Shown here: positions 32,432 to 45,190 of the stretch, one piece after another
How the letters are laid out: the number at the start of each line of letters is the position of its first letter
Numbering within the stretch: the first letter of the stretch is position 1
Assembly: GCA_963853835.1 (NCBI GenBank)
Contig: OY970830.1
Span: 34,681,966-34,745,965 of the forward strand
Reading direction: 5' to 3'
DNA: 64,000 bases
Source of the DNA: Calendula officinalis
Lineage: Eukaryota > Streptophyta > Magnoliopsida > Asterales > Asteraceae
Translations under genes and position numbers: made by a program
Notes under the pieces: generated by a model
Databases searched by the model: none
Seen by the model: the letters and a program-made list of their open reading frames with translations, nothing else
Told to the model about the DNA's origin: nothing

Positions 32432-35400
32432 ATGGTGCAAACTAGAAGTGGAAGAGGTCCATTTGATCAAGAACAAGATTCAAATCGTGTTAACAATCCG
32501 GTGTTTGGCCCGGAAAATCGAATGGAAGAGGAAAACTCCGGGGTTGAAAGGAATCACACCCCGATAACTGTGGAACATCTCCAAGCTATGCTCAACCAAA
32601 TAAGGGATGTTGTGAATGATGATGTGCATCGAATCCTCAATGAACATAGGGATCGTGAGAGGCGGGAGGAATCTCCACCCCGCACTAAAAGCAAGTCGAG
32701 TAGCATTGCTCAAACTGAGAAGTCCTCAACTGAGGAAGAAAGTGACCCCGAACCGAGGGAAAGAAAGGGTTGTACTTACAAGAGTTTTATGGCTTTCAAG
32801 CCCGATAACTACTATGGTAGCTCCGAACCGAAAGTCACGATCCATTGGATCCGTGAAACCGAACAAGTCCTTGAAGCTAGTAAATGCAAAGAAGGTGATA
32901 TGGTAATTTATGCTTCTCATTTGTTGAAGGATGAAGCCCTTGTGTGGTGGGACACCATGTATGAATCCTTGGGAAAAAGGGCGGTGTACAAGATGACTTG
33001 GGAAGAGTTTGTGAAGCGGTTGAAGGCAAAGTTTTGCCCCGAGAGAAACTTGGAAAAACTTCAAGAAGAGTTTGTTCATTTGAAGAAAGGTGGTTTGAGT
33101 GTCGATGAGTACACTAAGAAGTTCACGGGATTGATCCCGTTTGTGATCAAATTGTATCCGGATGAGAGATCCCGGATTGTTCGTTATGCTAATGGACTCC
33201 CGTGGGAGTATGAGTTGGAAGTGAAGAGGGCCGCCACACTAGATGAGGCTATTAGTGCGGCGAGGAATGTGGAGGATGTGGGCCAAAGGAGAATCAATGA
33301 GAGGCCAAAGTTTGAGAAGTTTGAGAAGACGAAGTTTGAGGGGAGCTCGGGTTCGGTGAAGAAGGGAAAGTTCACCTCGAACTTCTCTAAGCAATCAAGT
33401 GTGGGCACGTGTAAGAAGTGTGGCAAGGACCACAAGGGGGAGTGTTTGGCGGATGTGAAAGCTTGTTTTAAGTGTGGGAGGCCGGGGCATTTGGCAAGGG
33501 ATTTTCGGGCTAAGCCGTTGGATGAAATCGAATGTTACTCGTGCCACGAGAAAGGGCACTATAGTAACTCATGCCCGAAGAAGGGAAGTGAGACGATGGT
33601 GTCGACCGCACAAAACAAAGCGGAGCCGACAAAAGTCAAAGGACGAGCCTTCCAACTTACCCGAGACGAAGCCAAAGAAGCCCACGATGTCGTTTCAGGT
33701 ACCCTACTCGTAAATTCTATTCCCGCCCGGATCTTATTTGACTCGGGTGCTACTTATTCGTTTGTGTCCCATGATTTTATTGTGAAATTGAATGTGCCCT
33801 TAGAACTTCTTGATGAGATTTATGAAATTGAAATTGCGGATGGTAAAACCTCCATAGTTCAACATATGTGTCGAAATTGTGAGTTAGAAATAGACGGGAG
33901 AAAGTTTAAGGTAAATTTATTACCTATAGAAATTGCGGGATTTGATATAGTCATTGGTATGGATTGGTTGGGCGAGCATCAAGCAAAGATTTTATGTGGG
34001 AAAAAGATAGTTTCGATCAAGACTCTCAATAATGAAAAAGTGTATGTGTATGGCGAGAGACGACACCATTTATCATGCCTTATGACCGCGGTTAAAGCAA
34101 GGAAATGTTTAACCAAAGGGTGTTCGTCCTTTTTGGCGTATGTGTTAGATGGGAGGAAGGAAAAGAAGACGGTGGAAAATGTGAAGGTGATTCGGGATTT
34201 TCCCGAGGTATTTCCCGACGATTTGCCGGGATTGCCACCGGAGAGGCAAGTAGAATTCCGAATCGATTTAGTTCCGGGAGCAACGCCGATAGCTCGTGCT
34301 CCATATTGTTTGGCTCCCACCGAAATGCGGGAATTGATGTCACAATTGCAAGAATTACTCGACAAGGGATTTATTCGTCCTAGTTCTTCTCCATGGGGTG
34401 CGCCTGTATTGTTCGTCAAGAAGAAAGACGGTTCGATGAGGATGTGCATCGATTACCGAGAGTTGAATAAGATGACTATTAAAAACCGTTACCCGTTGCC
34501 TAGAATCGACGACTTATTTGATCAACTAAAAGGAGCCGACTATTTCTCAAAGATTGATTTGAGATCGGGTTACCACCAAGTTCGAGTGAAGGAAGGAGAC
34601 ACCGAGAAGACGGCGTTTCGTACACGTTATGGGCATTACAAGTTCTTAGAGATGCCGTTTGGGTTAACTAATGCACCGGACATTTTCATGGATCTTATGA
34701 ATCGGGTTTGTAAACCATTTCTCGACAAGTTTCTTATCGTATTCATTGACGACATTCTTATCTATTCAAAAATTGACGAAGAACACGAAAGTCACTTAAG
34801 ACAAACGTTAGAAGTACTACAACGGGAGAAATTATATGCAAAGTTTTTCAAGTGTGAATTTTGGATTCGGGAAGTCCAATTCCTTGGTCATGTCGTGTCA
34901 CGAGAAGGAATCAAAGTTGACACATCAAAGATTGAAGCGGTGATGAAATGGGAACCTCCTCGAACTCCAACCGAAGTGAGAAGTTTTCTCGGGCTTGCCG
35001 GTTATTACCGCCGATTTATTCAAGACTTTTCCCGAGTGGCGACTCCACTCACATTGTTGACCCGAAAAAGTAGCAAGTTCGTGTGGGGAGAAAAGCAAGA
35101 GAAGGCATTCGCGTTGTTAAAGGAAAGATTATGTAACGCCCCGATTCTCGCGTTACCCGAAGGTATGGAAGATTTCGTTGTTTATAGCGATGCCTCGAAT
35201 AAAGGATTGGGATGTGTTTTGATGCAACGAGGAAAAGTAATAATTATGCCTCGAGACAGTTGAAGGATGCGGAAACGAGATACACTACACATGATTTAGA
35301 ATTGGCGGCGATAGTGTTTGCCGTGAAGTTATGGCGACATTATTTGTATGGTACGAGGTGCACGTTATATACGGATCACATGAGTCTTCAATATGTTTTC

Positions 35401-37029
35401 ACTCAAAAAGATTTAAATATGAGGCAAAGAAGGTGGATCGAATTGATTAACGATTATGATTATGAGATTGTATACCATGCGGGGAAGGCCAATGTGGTAG
35501 CCGACGCCTTAAGCCGAAAAGTTCACGAGAAACCGATTAAATGAAAGTTGGCTCGGATTGAAGTGATCTCGAGTATTGTGGAACGAATTAAAAATGTCCA
35601 ACGGGAAGTGATGGAGAAAGAAGAGTTAAGACAAGAACGTTTGGGTAAAAACCAACATTTTGAAGAAAATAATCAAGGGTTGAAAACCGTTGGTGGTCGA
35701 ATTTGGGTCCCCAAATTCGGTGGAGCCCGAAAGGAACTGTTAAATGATGCTCATAAGTCTAAGTATTCGATCCATCCGGGAAGTACAAAGACATATCAAG
35801 ATATGAAGAAGATGTATTGGTGGCCCGGGATGAAAGCAAGAGTGGCCAAGTATATTTCTAAGTGTGCCACGTGTGCACAAGTAAAAGCCGAGCATCAAGT
35901 ACCTTATGGGGTGGCTCAATCGTTGCAAGTACCGGCCGGAAAATGGGAAGATATAACAATGGATTTCATTGTTGGGTTGCCGAGAACGAGCAAGAACCGC
36001 GACGCCATTTGGGTCATAGTTGACCGGTTGACCAAAAGTGCATTATTCTTAGCAATTCGGGAAACCATGCCACTCAAAAAGTTGGCAAAATTGTATGTGG
36101 ATGAAGTGGTAAGACTTCATGGGGTCCCGTTATCGATTGTGTCCGATAGAGATGCGAGGTTTACCTCGAGATTTTGGAGATCATTGCAAGAAGAGTTGGG
36201 AACGAAATTGCGGTTGAGTACGGCCTACCCCCCGCAAACCGATGGTCAAAGTGAAAGAACTATTCAAACGGTTGAAGATATGTTAAGATCTTGCGTGTTG
36301 GATTTTGGAGGTAAATGGGATGAACATCTACCGTTAGTCGAGTTTTCCTACAATAATAGTTATCACTCAAGTATTAAAATGCCGCCTTATGAGGCGTTGT
36401 ATGGAAGGAAATGTAGGACTCCCTCGTGTTGGCTTGAAGCGGGAGAGACAAAACTCACGGGTCCCGAAATTGTGAAAGTGACAAACGAAAAGATTGGAAT
36501 AATTCAAGCCAATATGAAAGCCGCACAAGATAGAGAAAGAAGCTATCCGGGTTTGAAAAAAAGACCTTATGATTTGAATGTGGGTGACATGGTAATGTTA
36601 AAAGTATCGCCTTGGAAAGGCGTGATGCGGTTTGGAAAGAAGGGCAAATTGAGCCCGAGGTATGTTGGCCCGTTTAAGATTTTGAAACGGGCCGGGTTAC
36701 AAGCATTTAAGTTGGAACTCCCACCCGAACTTCAAGGTGTTCACGATACATTCCATGTAAGTTATTTGAAGAAGTTCGTGGGTGAAGTTGAAAATATTAT
36801 CCCATTACAAGAGTTGCGGGTTGATGCCCCGAACCGGTTGATAGAAGAACCCGAAGCCATATTAAAGACAAAGACCAAGAAACTTAGGAATAAAGAAATT
36901 AAGTTGGTGTTGGTCAAGTGGAAGCATTCCCTTGGACCGAACTTGACTTTGGAAGTCAAGGATGAGATTCGGAAAAGGTACCCGAACTTCATCAACTATG
37001 ATGAGATTCCGAGGACGGAATCTCCTTAA
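32432..37029 (+). pseudogene. Ty3/gypsy gag-pol, copy 2
   Basis: Same domain order as copy 1. Gag through RNase H start is open from ATG 32432 (MVQTRSGRG) to a one-base deletion near 35242-35250, where AAAGTAATAATTATGCC replaces the copy-1 AAAGTAATAGCTTATGCC. RNase H continues in the shifted frame to a TGA at 35542-35544, the same position as the copy-1 TGA at 29034. Integrase follows in frame to 37029. Differences from copy 1 include loss of one zinc-knuckle Cys (GHLARDF for GHLARDC) and STAYPPQTDG for STAYHPQTDG in integrase. Copy 2 lacks the early stop of copy 1. Confidence 0.9.
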
Positions 37030-37041
37030 GGGGTAGATAGT
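37024..37041 (+). other. Polypurine tract region
   Basis: CTTAAGGGGTAGATAGT lies directly before the LTR3 TGTAACG; the same sequence precedes LTR2 (30516-30533). The purine-rich AAGGGGTAGATAG fits a plus-strand primer. Confidence 0.65.
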
Positions 37042-37345
37042 TGTAACGACCCGAAATTTGTAAATAAATAAATTTTATAAAAAATATGATAAATAAGGAT
37101 AAATCATTTAAAGAACGTAGGAATTGGTTTCGTGTCATTTGGACATCGTATGAGAAAGTTATGGACGAAACCGTGTCGAAGCAAAGGTCGAAAAATGCAG
37201 CCTGGGCTGCATAGCCCAAGATAGCGGCGCTATATCGGGATAGCGACGCGATTTTTTTGGCGATTTCCACAGAAACTCGAAATAGCGAAGGGGGGTGGAA
37301 CGCGATCTAACGCGGGCGCGAAATAGCGACACGATCGCAAGATAG
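37042..37345 (+). repeat. LTR3, truncated
   Basis: The first 304 bp of the LTR, ending inside the palindromic block at GATCGCAAGATAG. LINE coding sequence follows at once (GAGACGAAAATAC). It is closer to LTR2 than to LTR1 at several positions (for example GAACGTAGG). Confidence 0.9.
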
Positions 37346-38710
37346 GAGACGAAAATACAAAATATTTCCATGGTTTACTAAATCAGAACAGGAGAAACAG
37401 CTTCATCCACGGTACTTCTGTTAACGGCGTATGGGTATCGGAACCAACTTTAATCAAATCAGAGGCAAAATCGTTCTATCATTCAAAATTCCTATCAAAC
37501 TCATTGTCCAGGCGTCTGTTTCGCAACAACTTATTTCAAAAAATTTCTCCAGAGCAGTCCCGTTTCCTAGAGAACCACGTCTCAATTTCAGAGATCAAAG
37601 CAGTTGTCTGGGGACTCGGGTCGGACAAAGCTCCGAGCCCGGACGACTTCACATTTGCCTTTTTTAAAAATATTGGAATACAATTCAACATGATTTGGTC
37701 GCAGCCGTCCAACCTTTCACCGTTCATGGTTATTTCGACCTTGGGTGTAATTCATCCTTTCTAGTACTGCTTCCTAAGGTATCTTCTCCACTGGTTTTTA
37801 ATGAGTACAGGCCCATAAGCTTGATCAATTGTTTGTATAAAGTAATCGCCAAAATTCTAGCCAATAGATTAAAACAGGTCATTGGGTCGGTGATAGGGCA
37901 AAAGCAAACGGCTTTTGTGGAAGGGTGTTGTATATTCGACGGCCCGTTGATCATAAATGAAATAATTGCATGGTATAAAAAAAGGAAATGTCAAGCTCTG
38001 GTTTTTAAAATTGACTTCGAGAAAGCTTTCGACTCAATTAGTTGGAACTTCATAGATGATACATTAATGCAAATGAATTTCGGTATCAAATGGAGGAAGT
38101 GGATCAGGGGTTGTCTCTCATCGGCCCGCATATCCGTGTTGATTAATGGTTCGTCAACCGAGGAGTTCTCGATGGAAAGGGGGGTAAGACAAGGTGATCC
38201 TTTGGCTACTTTTCTCTTCATCATTGCCGCGGAAGCTTTAAACGTGGCGATGAAATCTGCTGTGGCTATGGGCTTATACTCCGGGATTAAATTCCCAAAT
38301 TCTAATGTGACCATTTCCCACATGCAATTTGCCGATGACACAATCTTCATAGGTCAATGGTCCGATAGAAACATGGCGAACCTCATTAGGATCTTGAGGT
38401 GTTTCTTTTTAGCTTCGGGTCTAAACATAAACATCAACAAAAGTTGCCTAATGGGAGTCTCGGTTGATCCGGTATTGGTCAATACTCTCGCAAGAAAATT
38501 TCATTGTAAAGTGGGGTCATTTCCGTTTGCATATCTAGGTCTCCCTACCGGTTGCTTGATGAACAAAACGGAATATTGGGAGCCGATTATCAACAAATTC
38601 ACTTCTAAGTTATCTAAATGGAAAGTTTCTACCCTTTCTTCCGGAGGAAGGCTAACGACTCTAAAAGCGGTGTTAGGTAATCTCGGTCTCTATTTTTTCT
38701 CCATATTTAA
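37346..38710 (+). pseudogene. LINE ORF2, middle part: reverse transcriptase
   Basis: Continues ORF2 after the gypsy array (GDENTKYFHG, then APSPDDFTFAFFK). A one-base frameshift near 37666-37680 moves the frame, after which the RT is open from about 37690: LLPKVSSPLVFNEYRPISL, KIDFEKAFDSISWNFI, GVRQGDPLATFLF, and the catalytic FADDTIFIG. The RT runs to the solo LTR insertion at 38711, in LYFFSIF. LINE RTs use FADD or YADD at this site, so the catalytic box is intact. Confidence 0.88.
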
Positions 38711-41047
38711 TGTAACATCTCGAGACCCGACCCTTAATATTTTATTACTTTTGGTAAGTAATATCTTATTTTTTATTATTTTATTATTTTATAGGATTTT
38801 ATTTGATTTATTTGAATTAATTGTATTTTTTTAACTATGAGATTAAAAATTAGTAAAACTGAGATATTTAAATGTTAAAATGTTTTTTACATATTTGGGT
38901 TCATTTCTAAACCGGGGTTCTAAAAATATCTTCGTTATTAAAATTGGAGTTAGTTAGGTCTAAATTAATTATCTGTGAACCTAATATCCTATACTGTGTT
39001 AAATGAAAAATACCTGTGATGGAGGGTTGGGGTGTACGTGTTAAGTAGAAAGGGCATATGTCATTTTTTGTGGGTTTTTCTCTTCTTTCTCTCTGGAACT
39101 CGACACACACACACACTACACACACACTTGAGTTTTCTTCCAAATTGATGCTTAAACCTTGAAGATTTTGCCTTCTAATTGTGATTTTCGGATTCTAGAA
39201 GCAAGATTAAGTAAGTTCTCTTCCTCCTTGAGCTAGGGTTCATGTTCTTGAAGTTTTGTTGAATTAGGGTTCTTGAGTTAAGTGGGTTTTTATGAATTTC
39301 TTGATGAATCTTGCTTGTAATCTGGAATTGATGCATGATTTGGTGTCTAATTGAGTTCTTGCAAGTATTGTATGAATTGTTGTTAGTTATAACTCATTTG
39401 GTGAAGCTTTCATAAAGCTCCATCAATGGTGGATTTGGGAAGAAGATGGTTTTTTTTCCTTAATTTGATGAATTGTGTATTTTGATGTTCTTAATGTTGT
39501 GTTAGGCTAATTATGTTTGTTAAATGATGATTGTTAGTTATGAAGAATTTCTAGTTGCTTGTTATGAAAATGCATTGGTGTTGGTAGTGTTTGGCTAAGA
39601 TGGAAATTTAGTCATAACTAGCTAAATTTGTAGATTGTCGACTTTGGTCAAACCTGGGAGTTGACTTTTAGTCTTGTATGGATTGTAAACTCTAATTGTC
39701 AAATTCATGTCAAATATGTGTTAGTTGTCTAATTGGATGTATGATTATGTTAATGTCGGATTTTGACCCGTTTGGTTGCAAATTGTGCAAATTGACCTAT
39801 TTTAGGTCAATAGATGATTAACTTACACATGTATACTAATGTTGTGCAAATTGCTTAGATTAATGTTAAGTAAGGAACTTGACAATATGAAATTGTTATT
39901 TGACAAGTATGAGCTCGAATATGTGTTTGACCCGTTTGGGCCTAATGTGTGCAATTTGATTGAAATGCATTAAGATTGGTTTAGAATTAACTTGATGGAA
40001 TTCTAGACTTGGTGAGTATTATGTGTTGAAATGAAAGCATTTGTTGCCATTTGATTGACCTCAAATAATGGTGTTTGGCTTATAGTACTTGTTACATAAT
40101 TGATGATTTCGGGTAACTAATTCGGTATTCATTTTGTACATGAAAAGGGAAGGAGCCTCAGTGATATAAGATCATTGAGCTCGGCATGAAAAGGAAGCTA
40201 AGGTGAGTGGACTTAACCTTCTTTCTTGTGTGATGTACAAAATTAGGGAATGGTAGAGTTTTGAGGAAAAGTGCAGGATTTGGGCATCTGGAGTAGTTCG
40301 CGACGCGAACTTGTGTTCGCGAAACGCGAACTCGGGCCAGAGAAGTTGGGGTTTGGTCGTGATGTAGTTCCCGATTCGTGAACTCTTAGTTCGCGACGCG
40401 AACTCTGAGTTCACGACGCGAACTTTGTCAGGAACAGATTTCTTGGCTGCAATTCTTTTTACAAGTTTATTTTTGGTCTAGTGGTTAATGGTAGTATGTG
40501 CACATGTTTTTAGAGGTTAGCTATGGTGGTTTTCGGCTACGCTTCGTTACTCTTGGTGGGGGCGATCGGACTCCTTCATATTCGTTACGTAAGGAGGGAT
40601 CACCGTGCCTCTAGTAAGGAAGCCATCGGTTGACTGTTGTTGGCCGACAACAGTCGAAGGTCCTCGCCCGACCGCCGATCCTCTTATAACGTCCAATTGC
40701 TTGTGGAAGTTTGGACGGGTTTTCCCTATTGATTTCTCTTGATTTTCTAATTTGTTGTGGTTATGCAAATTGATGTTTATTTCTATTCACTTAGCTTTGT
40801 GCTAATCCCTCATTTGTTGACTCTTTTCAGGTTGTGGTTTAGGCTTGATTAGAGTCGGGTTTTGGAAGTCTGACCGCACTCTGATTTTGTATACCGGGTC
40901 GAGCCTGTTTTAGTAACACCTTTAAATGTTTTAAATATTTAGTTAATATGTAAAGTTTTTATGTTGTGTAATAATTTAGGATTTATGGTTTCTTAAATCG
41001 CTTCCGTATGCATTTAAAAAAAAATGGCTCTAGATTGTGGTGTTACA
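38711..41047. mobile_element. Solo LTR of a second gypsy-type family
   Basis: 2337 bp with TGTAACATCTCGAGACCC...GGTGTTACA ends and no internal region. The target duplication is TTTAA (38706-38710) against TTTGA (41048-41052), one mismatch; restoring the target joins the LINE frame as SIF/EVPEFF. It contains a (CA)n stretch at 39104-39128, four near-identical palindromes at 40296-40423 and strong hairpins at 40553-40690. End sequence and size suggest a chromovirus LTR. Orientation is not fixed because there is no coding part. Confidence 0.85.
40296..40423. repeat. Palindrome array GTTCGCGACGCGAAC in the solo LTR
   Basis: Four units: 40296-40310 and 40389-40403 are exact GTTCGCGACGCGAAC, 40315-40331 is GTTCGCGAAACGCGAAC, and 40409-40423 is GTTCACGACGCGAAC. 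The first three are perfect inverted repeats around one or three central bases. CpG-dense in an otherwise AT-rich LTR. Confidence 0.85.
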
Positions 41048-42060
41048 TTTGAAGTTCCCGAATTTTTTTAAAAAAAGCTTGAAAGGTTTCGTCTCAATTT
41101 CTTTTGGGGCTCAAAGGAAGGTCATAAGAAAATTCCTTGGATCGCTTGGGATGTGGTCCTAAACGATAAAGAAAAAGGCGGTTTGGGCATTGGTAGTCTC
41201 AAAGCATTAAACTTGGCCCTTTTAACTAAATGGTGGTGGCGTTTTAAAACGGAAAGCAATACTTTATGGAAATTTGTGATACAAGAAATCCACGGGCCAC
41301 ATGGTGGAATCGATCTTCAAAACCCCTCCGGTAAAACTTCAGGGGTGTGGAATAATATTCTTAAAATAGAAAAAACTCTAGGTAAAATGAACATTCTACT
41401 AAAATCTTGGTTCATTTACCCCGGTGTGAACAATATGGGCGGAATAGATGCGGGCGTAAAATGGGCTTTAAACCCATCAGGCGGGTATACGGTTAAGGGT
41501 ATGAGAAAAGCAATAGACGATCTTTCGTTAAAAAGATCGGATAAAGGAGATTTCCGTTGGGTTAATTGGATTCCGACTAAGGTCGGTGTTTTAGCATGGC
41601 AGGCGTACAATGAGCGGCTGCCGACCATGGTCAGTCTCGAACACCGAAATATCCCCATTATCTCCACTGATTGTGCTAACTGTGGTTCGAGCCCGAATCG
41701 AAACAACATTTATTTATTAGATGCTCATTTTCGTCACACTTAATCGCTGAGTTCGGGCACTGGTGGGGAGTTGACACGCATAGTGTTAACTCTATTAAAC
41801 ATCTATTAAACTGGGGTCTATCCATCGGTCTAAACGGGTCAAAATTGAAGGCGTTTTCGGCGGCAGTCCAATGTTTAATGTGGGGTATTTGGAAATATCG
41901 CAACTCAAAAGTATTTGGTGCATCTATCAGGGGAAGAGACACATTAATCTTCAGCGAAATCCAAAGTATTTCGTATTTTTGGATCAAAAACAGGGCGAAA
42001 AATATCTCACTTAATAATAGATGGTCGGATTGGTGTTTGAGTCCTATGTCTTGTATGTAA
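41048..42060 (+). pseudogene. LINE ORF2, 3' part: RT thumb and zinc-binding domain
   Basis: Continues ORF2 after the solo LTR: KLERFRLNFFWGSKEGHKKI, then DKEKGGLGIGSLKALNLALL, then the zf-RVT domain (FRWVNWIPTKVGVLAWQAYN, RNIPIISTDCANCGSS). A frameshift near 41700-41740 separates the zinc-binding core from the last segment (AVQCLMWGIWKYRNSKVFG), which ends at TAA 42058-42060. A 95-bp 3' UTR and the poly(A) tail follow. Confidence 0.85.
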
Positions 42061-42176
42061 TCTGTTTATGTTTCTCTTTTTATTCTCCTTTTATTTTGTT
42101 TTTGTAAGTTTCTAGCTCCTTGCTAGTTTTTAATGAAGTCGTTCAAAAAAAAAAAAATGAATAGTTGATGAATAGT

Positions 42177-44868
42177 TTTTTTTTTTGTTTTTTTTTTATT
42201 ATTACATTTAAGCTTTTTTTTTTTTAGTTATTGCTGTCTTTTGATTTTGACGTTTCAGGTGACTCTATCATTATTATTTCTATTGCTGTCTTTTGATTTT
42301 GACGTTTCAGGTGACTCTATCATTATTATTTTTATAGTGTTTAAATGATATTTTTTATATAATAACAATAATTTTTTTATTATATCTTTTATTTGATTTA
42401 TTTTATTATTTAAAATTATTTTATATAATTTGAATGTACATAATGAAGTTAATCCAAAATTATTTTATATAATGTATAGATTAAGTAAATTTACAACTAA
42501 TTTAATTGTTTGCATATCTTTTAAAGGTCAACTAAGATAATAATTGTCCAAGTTACTCTAATGAAATTGATAAGTAAATTTACAACTAATTCAATCTGTT
42601 TGCATATTTTTTAAAGGTCAACTAAGATAATAATTATCCAAGTTACCCTAATGAAATTGATAACATGTTAGTTTATAAATATAATTTGTATTTTTACAAC
42701 CCGCCGCAAAGCACGAGCCCAAAATTCTCATATATACACATAAAAAACATAACTAGTTCTTTACTACTCCGTGTTACCTAAGAGTTGTAGTTAGCAAATC
42801 TGTTATTAAATTACACTTTAGTGGCCCAATTTTGATGTATTTTAGGGATCAAATTTGTCAAAAGAGAAAAAAAAAAATCCGCAGCCGACAGCTTTCCTAT
42901 CAACTTTCCGTATGTTGAAATCCCTCGTAAAGTCAAAAACACAATTTAACAACCTTTATTTAAAATTTTCTACATTTCCTATTATAAATAAAAGAAAAAT
43001 GATAATGATAGCCTAAAAGCTATCAATAAAAAGTCATAATATACACACACAAATTTCAAAATTATAACCGTACCCTGAATTTTAGGAATTTCATTCTTCA
43101 TCAGTGAATGTACAAGTGTTTTATGCATGTACAAGTGTTTTATGTCTATTAAAGACAACCCTAAGGACTGTTATTAACAGAAACCTAAATAAAATTAATA
43201 CTTATATAATAATAAAACTATGCAAATTAATAAATAGCATCAGTGTGCTCAAAATATATGGACATAATAACACTGGCCGAAGTAGTGTGTCTTCCCCAAA
43301 ATTCCACAAGTCGGCGCCCATCCCAACATTTGTGACACGTCTTGTCCTTGACGCGAGACTTCCGCGATGCGTCCCGGCCGAGTGTTTGATCGCTGCAGCG
43401 ACCGATCGTTCTAGGTCGCTTAATTTCATATTGTTATTGTTTTTTCCAACGGCTACATGAGTTTGGTCACCACTATGTAGGTTTGATCATGATTTATCAT
43501 GTGTTGGGTATGTAAAAAGAAAGTTGGTTTGACGTTAATGTGGCAATAGTGACTAAACTTGGGTTTGATCACCCCTAAGCCCGGTCTAAGTATTTAAAAT
43601 ACGCTAACATCAAAAGTGTTAAAAATATCCGATCAAAATACCTAACTCTTCGAACGTAGAAAAGTTGTGAACTCAAAGTTTGGAGACCGTTGATGCCAAC
43701 AACATATCATTCAACTCTTTGGCATGCTTTTCCACATAATTTTTTTCCTCAAACCTCGTGGTCGTTTGACCTCTTGCTCTATTAGCTTCGTATTACACGT
43801 GATGTTACTTGAAAAAATTGTCGTTTTCATAAAGGATCATCGGTGAAAAACCTTTCAGAAATAAGACAATTGATGAAATTTGATATAAATCTAAAGGACC
43901 ATCCGTAAAATTTGTTATAAACCTAAATGACCAACCGTGTAATTTACTCGGGAGTAAATGTGAAAGGAAAGATAAATTGACCAAAATACCCCCACGTGCA
44001 TTGCACGTGATGTCACTTAACGTGAAAGAGTAACTGTCGTTTTCATAAAGGACCATTGGCGAAAAATCTTTCAGAAATAAGTACCATCGGTGTAATTTTT
44101 AAAACTAAAAGACAATTGTTGAAATTTGATATAAACCTAAAGGACCATCCGTGTAATTTACTCATTTTCTTATTTTTTAATTATTTGTTTTAAAATAAAT
44201 ATTTTTTTTTATTAATAACACATAATGTGATTAAATACCAAAAAAATAATTAGAATGCAAGAATTAGAATTCCTTCCAACTTATATGATCGTTAAAGGAC
44301 TTAAATACCAAAAAAATAAGATAAAACATGTCGAGTGTTTTACATAGACATTTCATTACACAGTTGGTGTGCACTTCCATATCATCAATTCATCAAACTC
44401 CATTCTCACTTCAAGGATAAACTTTTATGTTAATTGGCTCCACAAAGATTACCCATCAAGAAAATTGATTTTATTTTTTTAAATTTGGGGTCAAATATTG
44501 CAGCATTTTCTTTTCTACATCATTTTTCTGCTTATGAAACTTACAATAATGAGGGAGTTGGATGGATGTTTATGTTGGTGAAAATAAACAAAAAGTGTAA
44601 ATCAAGTTGAAGGATGGAGGCAGCACTGCCGGCGAGAAAGGTGTGCCGGAGAGACAGCGACGGCGTAAGGATTAGAGGCAGGTAGTGGTGGTTGGTTCAC
44701 CTAAATTAACACACACAAATGAACAATTCATTGCAGAGGTATGGTTAATTAGTTAGAAGAAGGGTAAAAATTTAGAAGGGTATAATTGTCAAATAATTTT
44801 TATTTGTCTTAGATAAATTAAAACTTAACAAATCAATACCCATAAAATAAATAAAGTTAATAAACTGA
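42177..44868. other. Repeat-rich intergenic region
   Basis: No supported gene. It contains a 52-bp tandem duplication (42231-42282, 42283-42331), an 89-bp tandem duplication (42483-42571, 42572-42660), a degraded Helitron-3'-like GC hairpin at about 42700-42722, and at 43800-44165 decayed foldback repeats of the AAAGGACCAT / GTGTAATTTACTC family that also fills FAB1 introns. A GC-richer patch at 43300-43420 is open on both strands but matches nothing I recognise. Confidence 0.5.
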
Positions 44869-45190
44869 GACTATGGGGTATGGGCACCACCACCACCCCA
44901 TTTTTTCTGTCACATCATCCGCCACCTCAGCAACCACACCACACCACTCCACTTTATCCAGGAAATACCCACCACTCCACCCCACACCATTTTTTTCCAA
45001 CTCATCATTTCTTTTCCATTTATTTTAATAAAAACACAAATTACATTTAAATAAAAATACAACTAACAATTTAATAAAAATACAAATAACATTAATTTTA
45101 TTCTTCGTCTTCATTATCGTCTTCATTATCGTCTTCATTTGGGTTTTGATTTCGGTTATTGTAGAAATGTTCCGCCAAGTCGACTTGAAG

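Larger units (their letters stand above)
24329..37345 (+). mobile_element. Tandem Ty3/gypsy chromovirus (Tekay-like): LTR-internal-LTR-internal-LTR
   Basis: Two near-identical gag-pol regions share a central LTR. LTR1 24329-25691 (3' end deleted), internal 1 to 30533, LTR2 30534-32193 (complete), internal 2 to 37041, LTR3 37042-37345 (truncated). LTRs begin TGTAACGACCCGAAATTTG and end GGTGTTACA. The 5-bp target at the left is GTTAG. At the right, LTR3 joins LINE sequence at a TAG shared by the LTR and the target, so the missing 3' part of LTR3 was lost by a microhomology deletion. The PBS matches initiator tRNA-Met. Clade assignment rests on the integrase C-terminal chromodomain-like KLRNKEIKLVLVKWKHSLG segment. 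Confidence 0.9.
21106..42155 (+). mobile_element. L1-type LINE, split by nested LTR elements
   Basis: Bounded by a perfect 21-bp target-site duplication (21085-21105 and 42156-42176, AATGAATAGTTGATGAATAG plus T). It ends in poly(A) directly before the second copy. It contains a 5' leader, ORF1, and ORF2 with endonuclease, RT and zinc-binding domains. ORF2 is interrupted by the gypsy array (24329-37345) and by a solo LTR (38711-41047). Removing these leaves a LINE of about 5.7 kb. It carries at least one frameshift in ORF1 and a stop plus frameshifts in ORF2, so it is dead. Element identity is firm from domains, tail and duplication. Confidence 0.92.

Noticed and set aside
43104..43460. 118-codon open frame
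   Set aside because: Open on both strands because of local GC content; no family resemblance.
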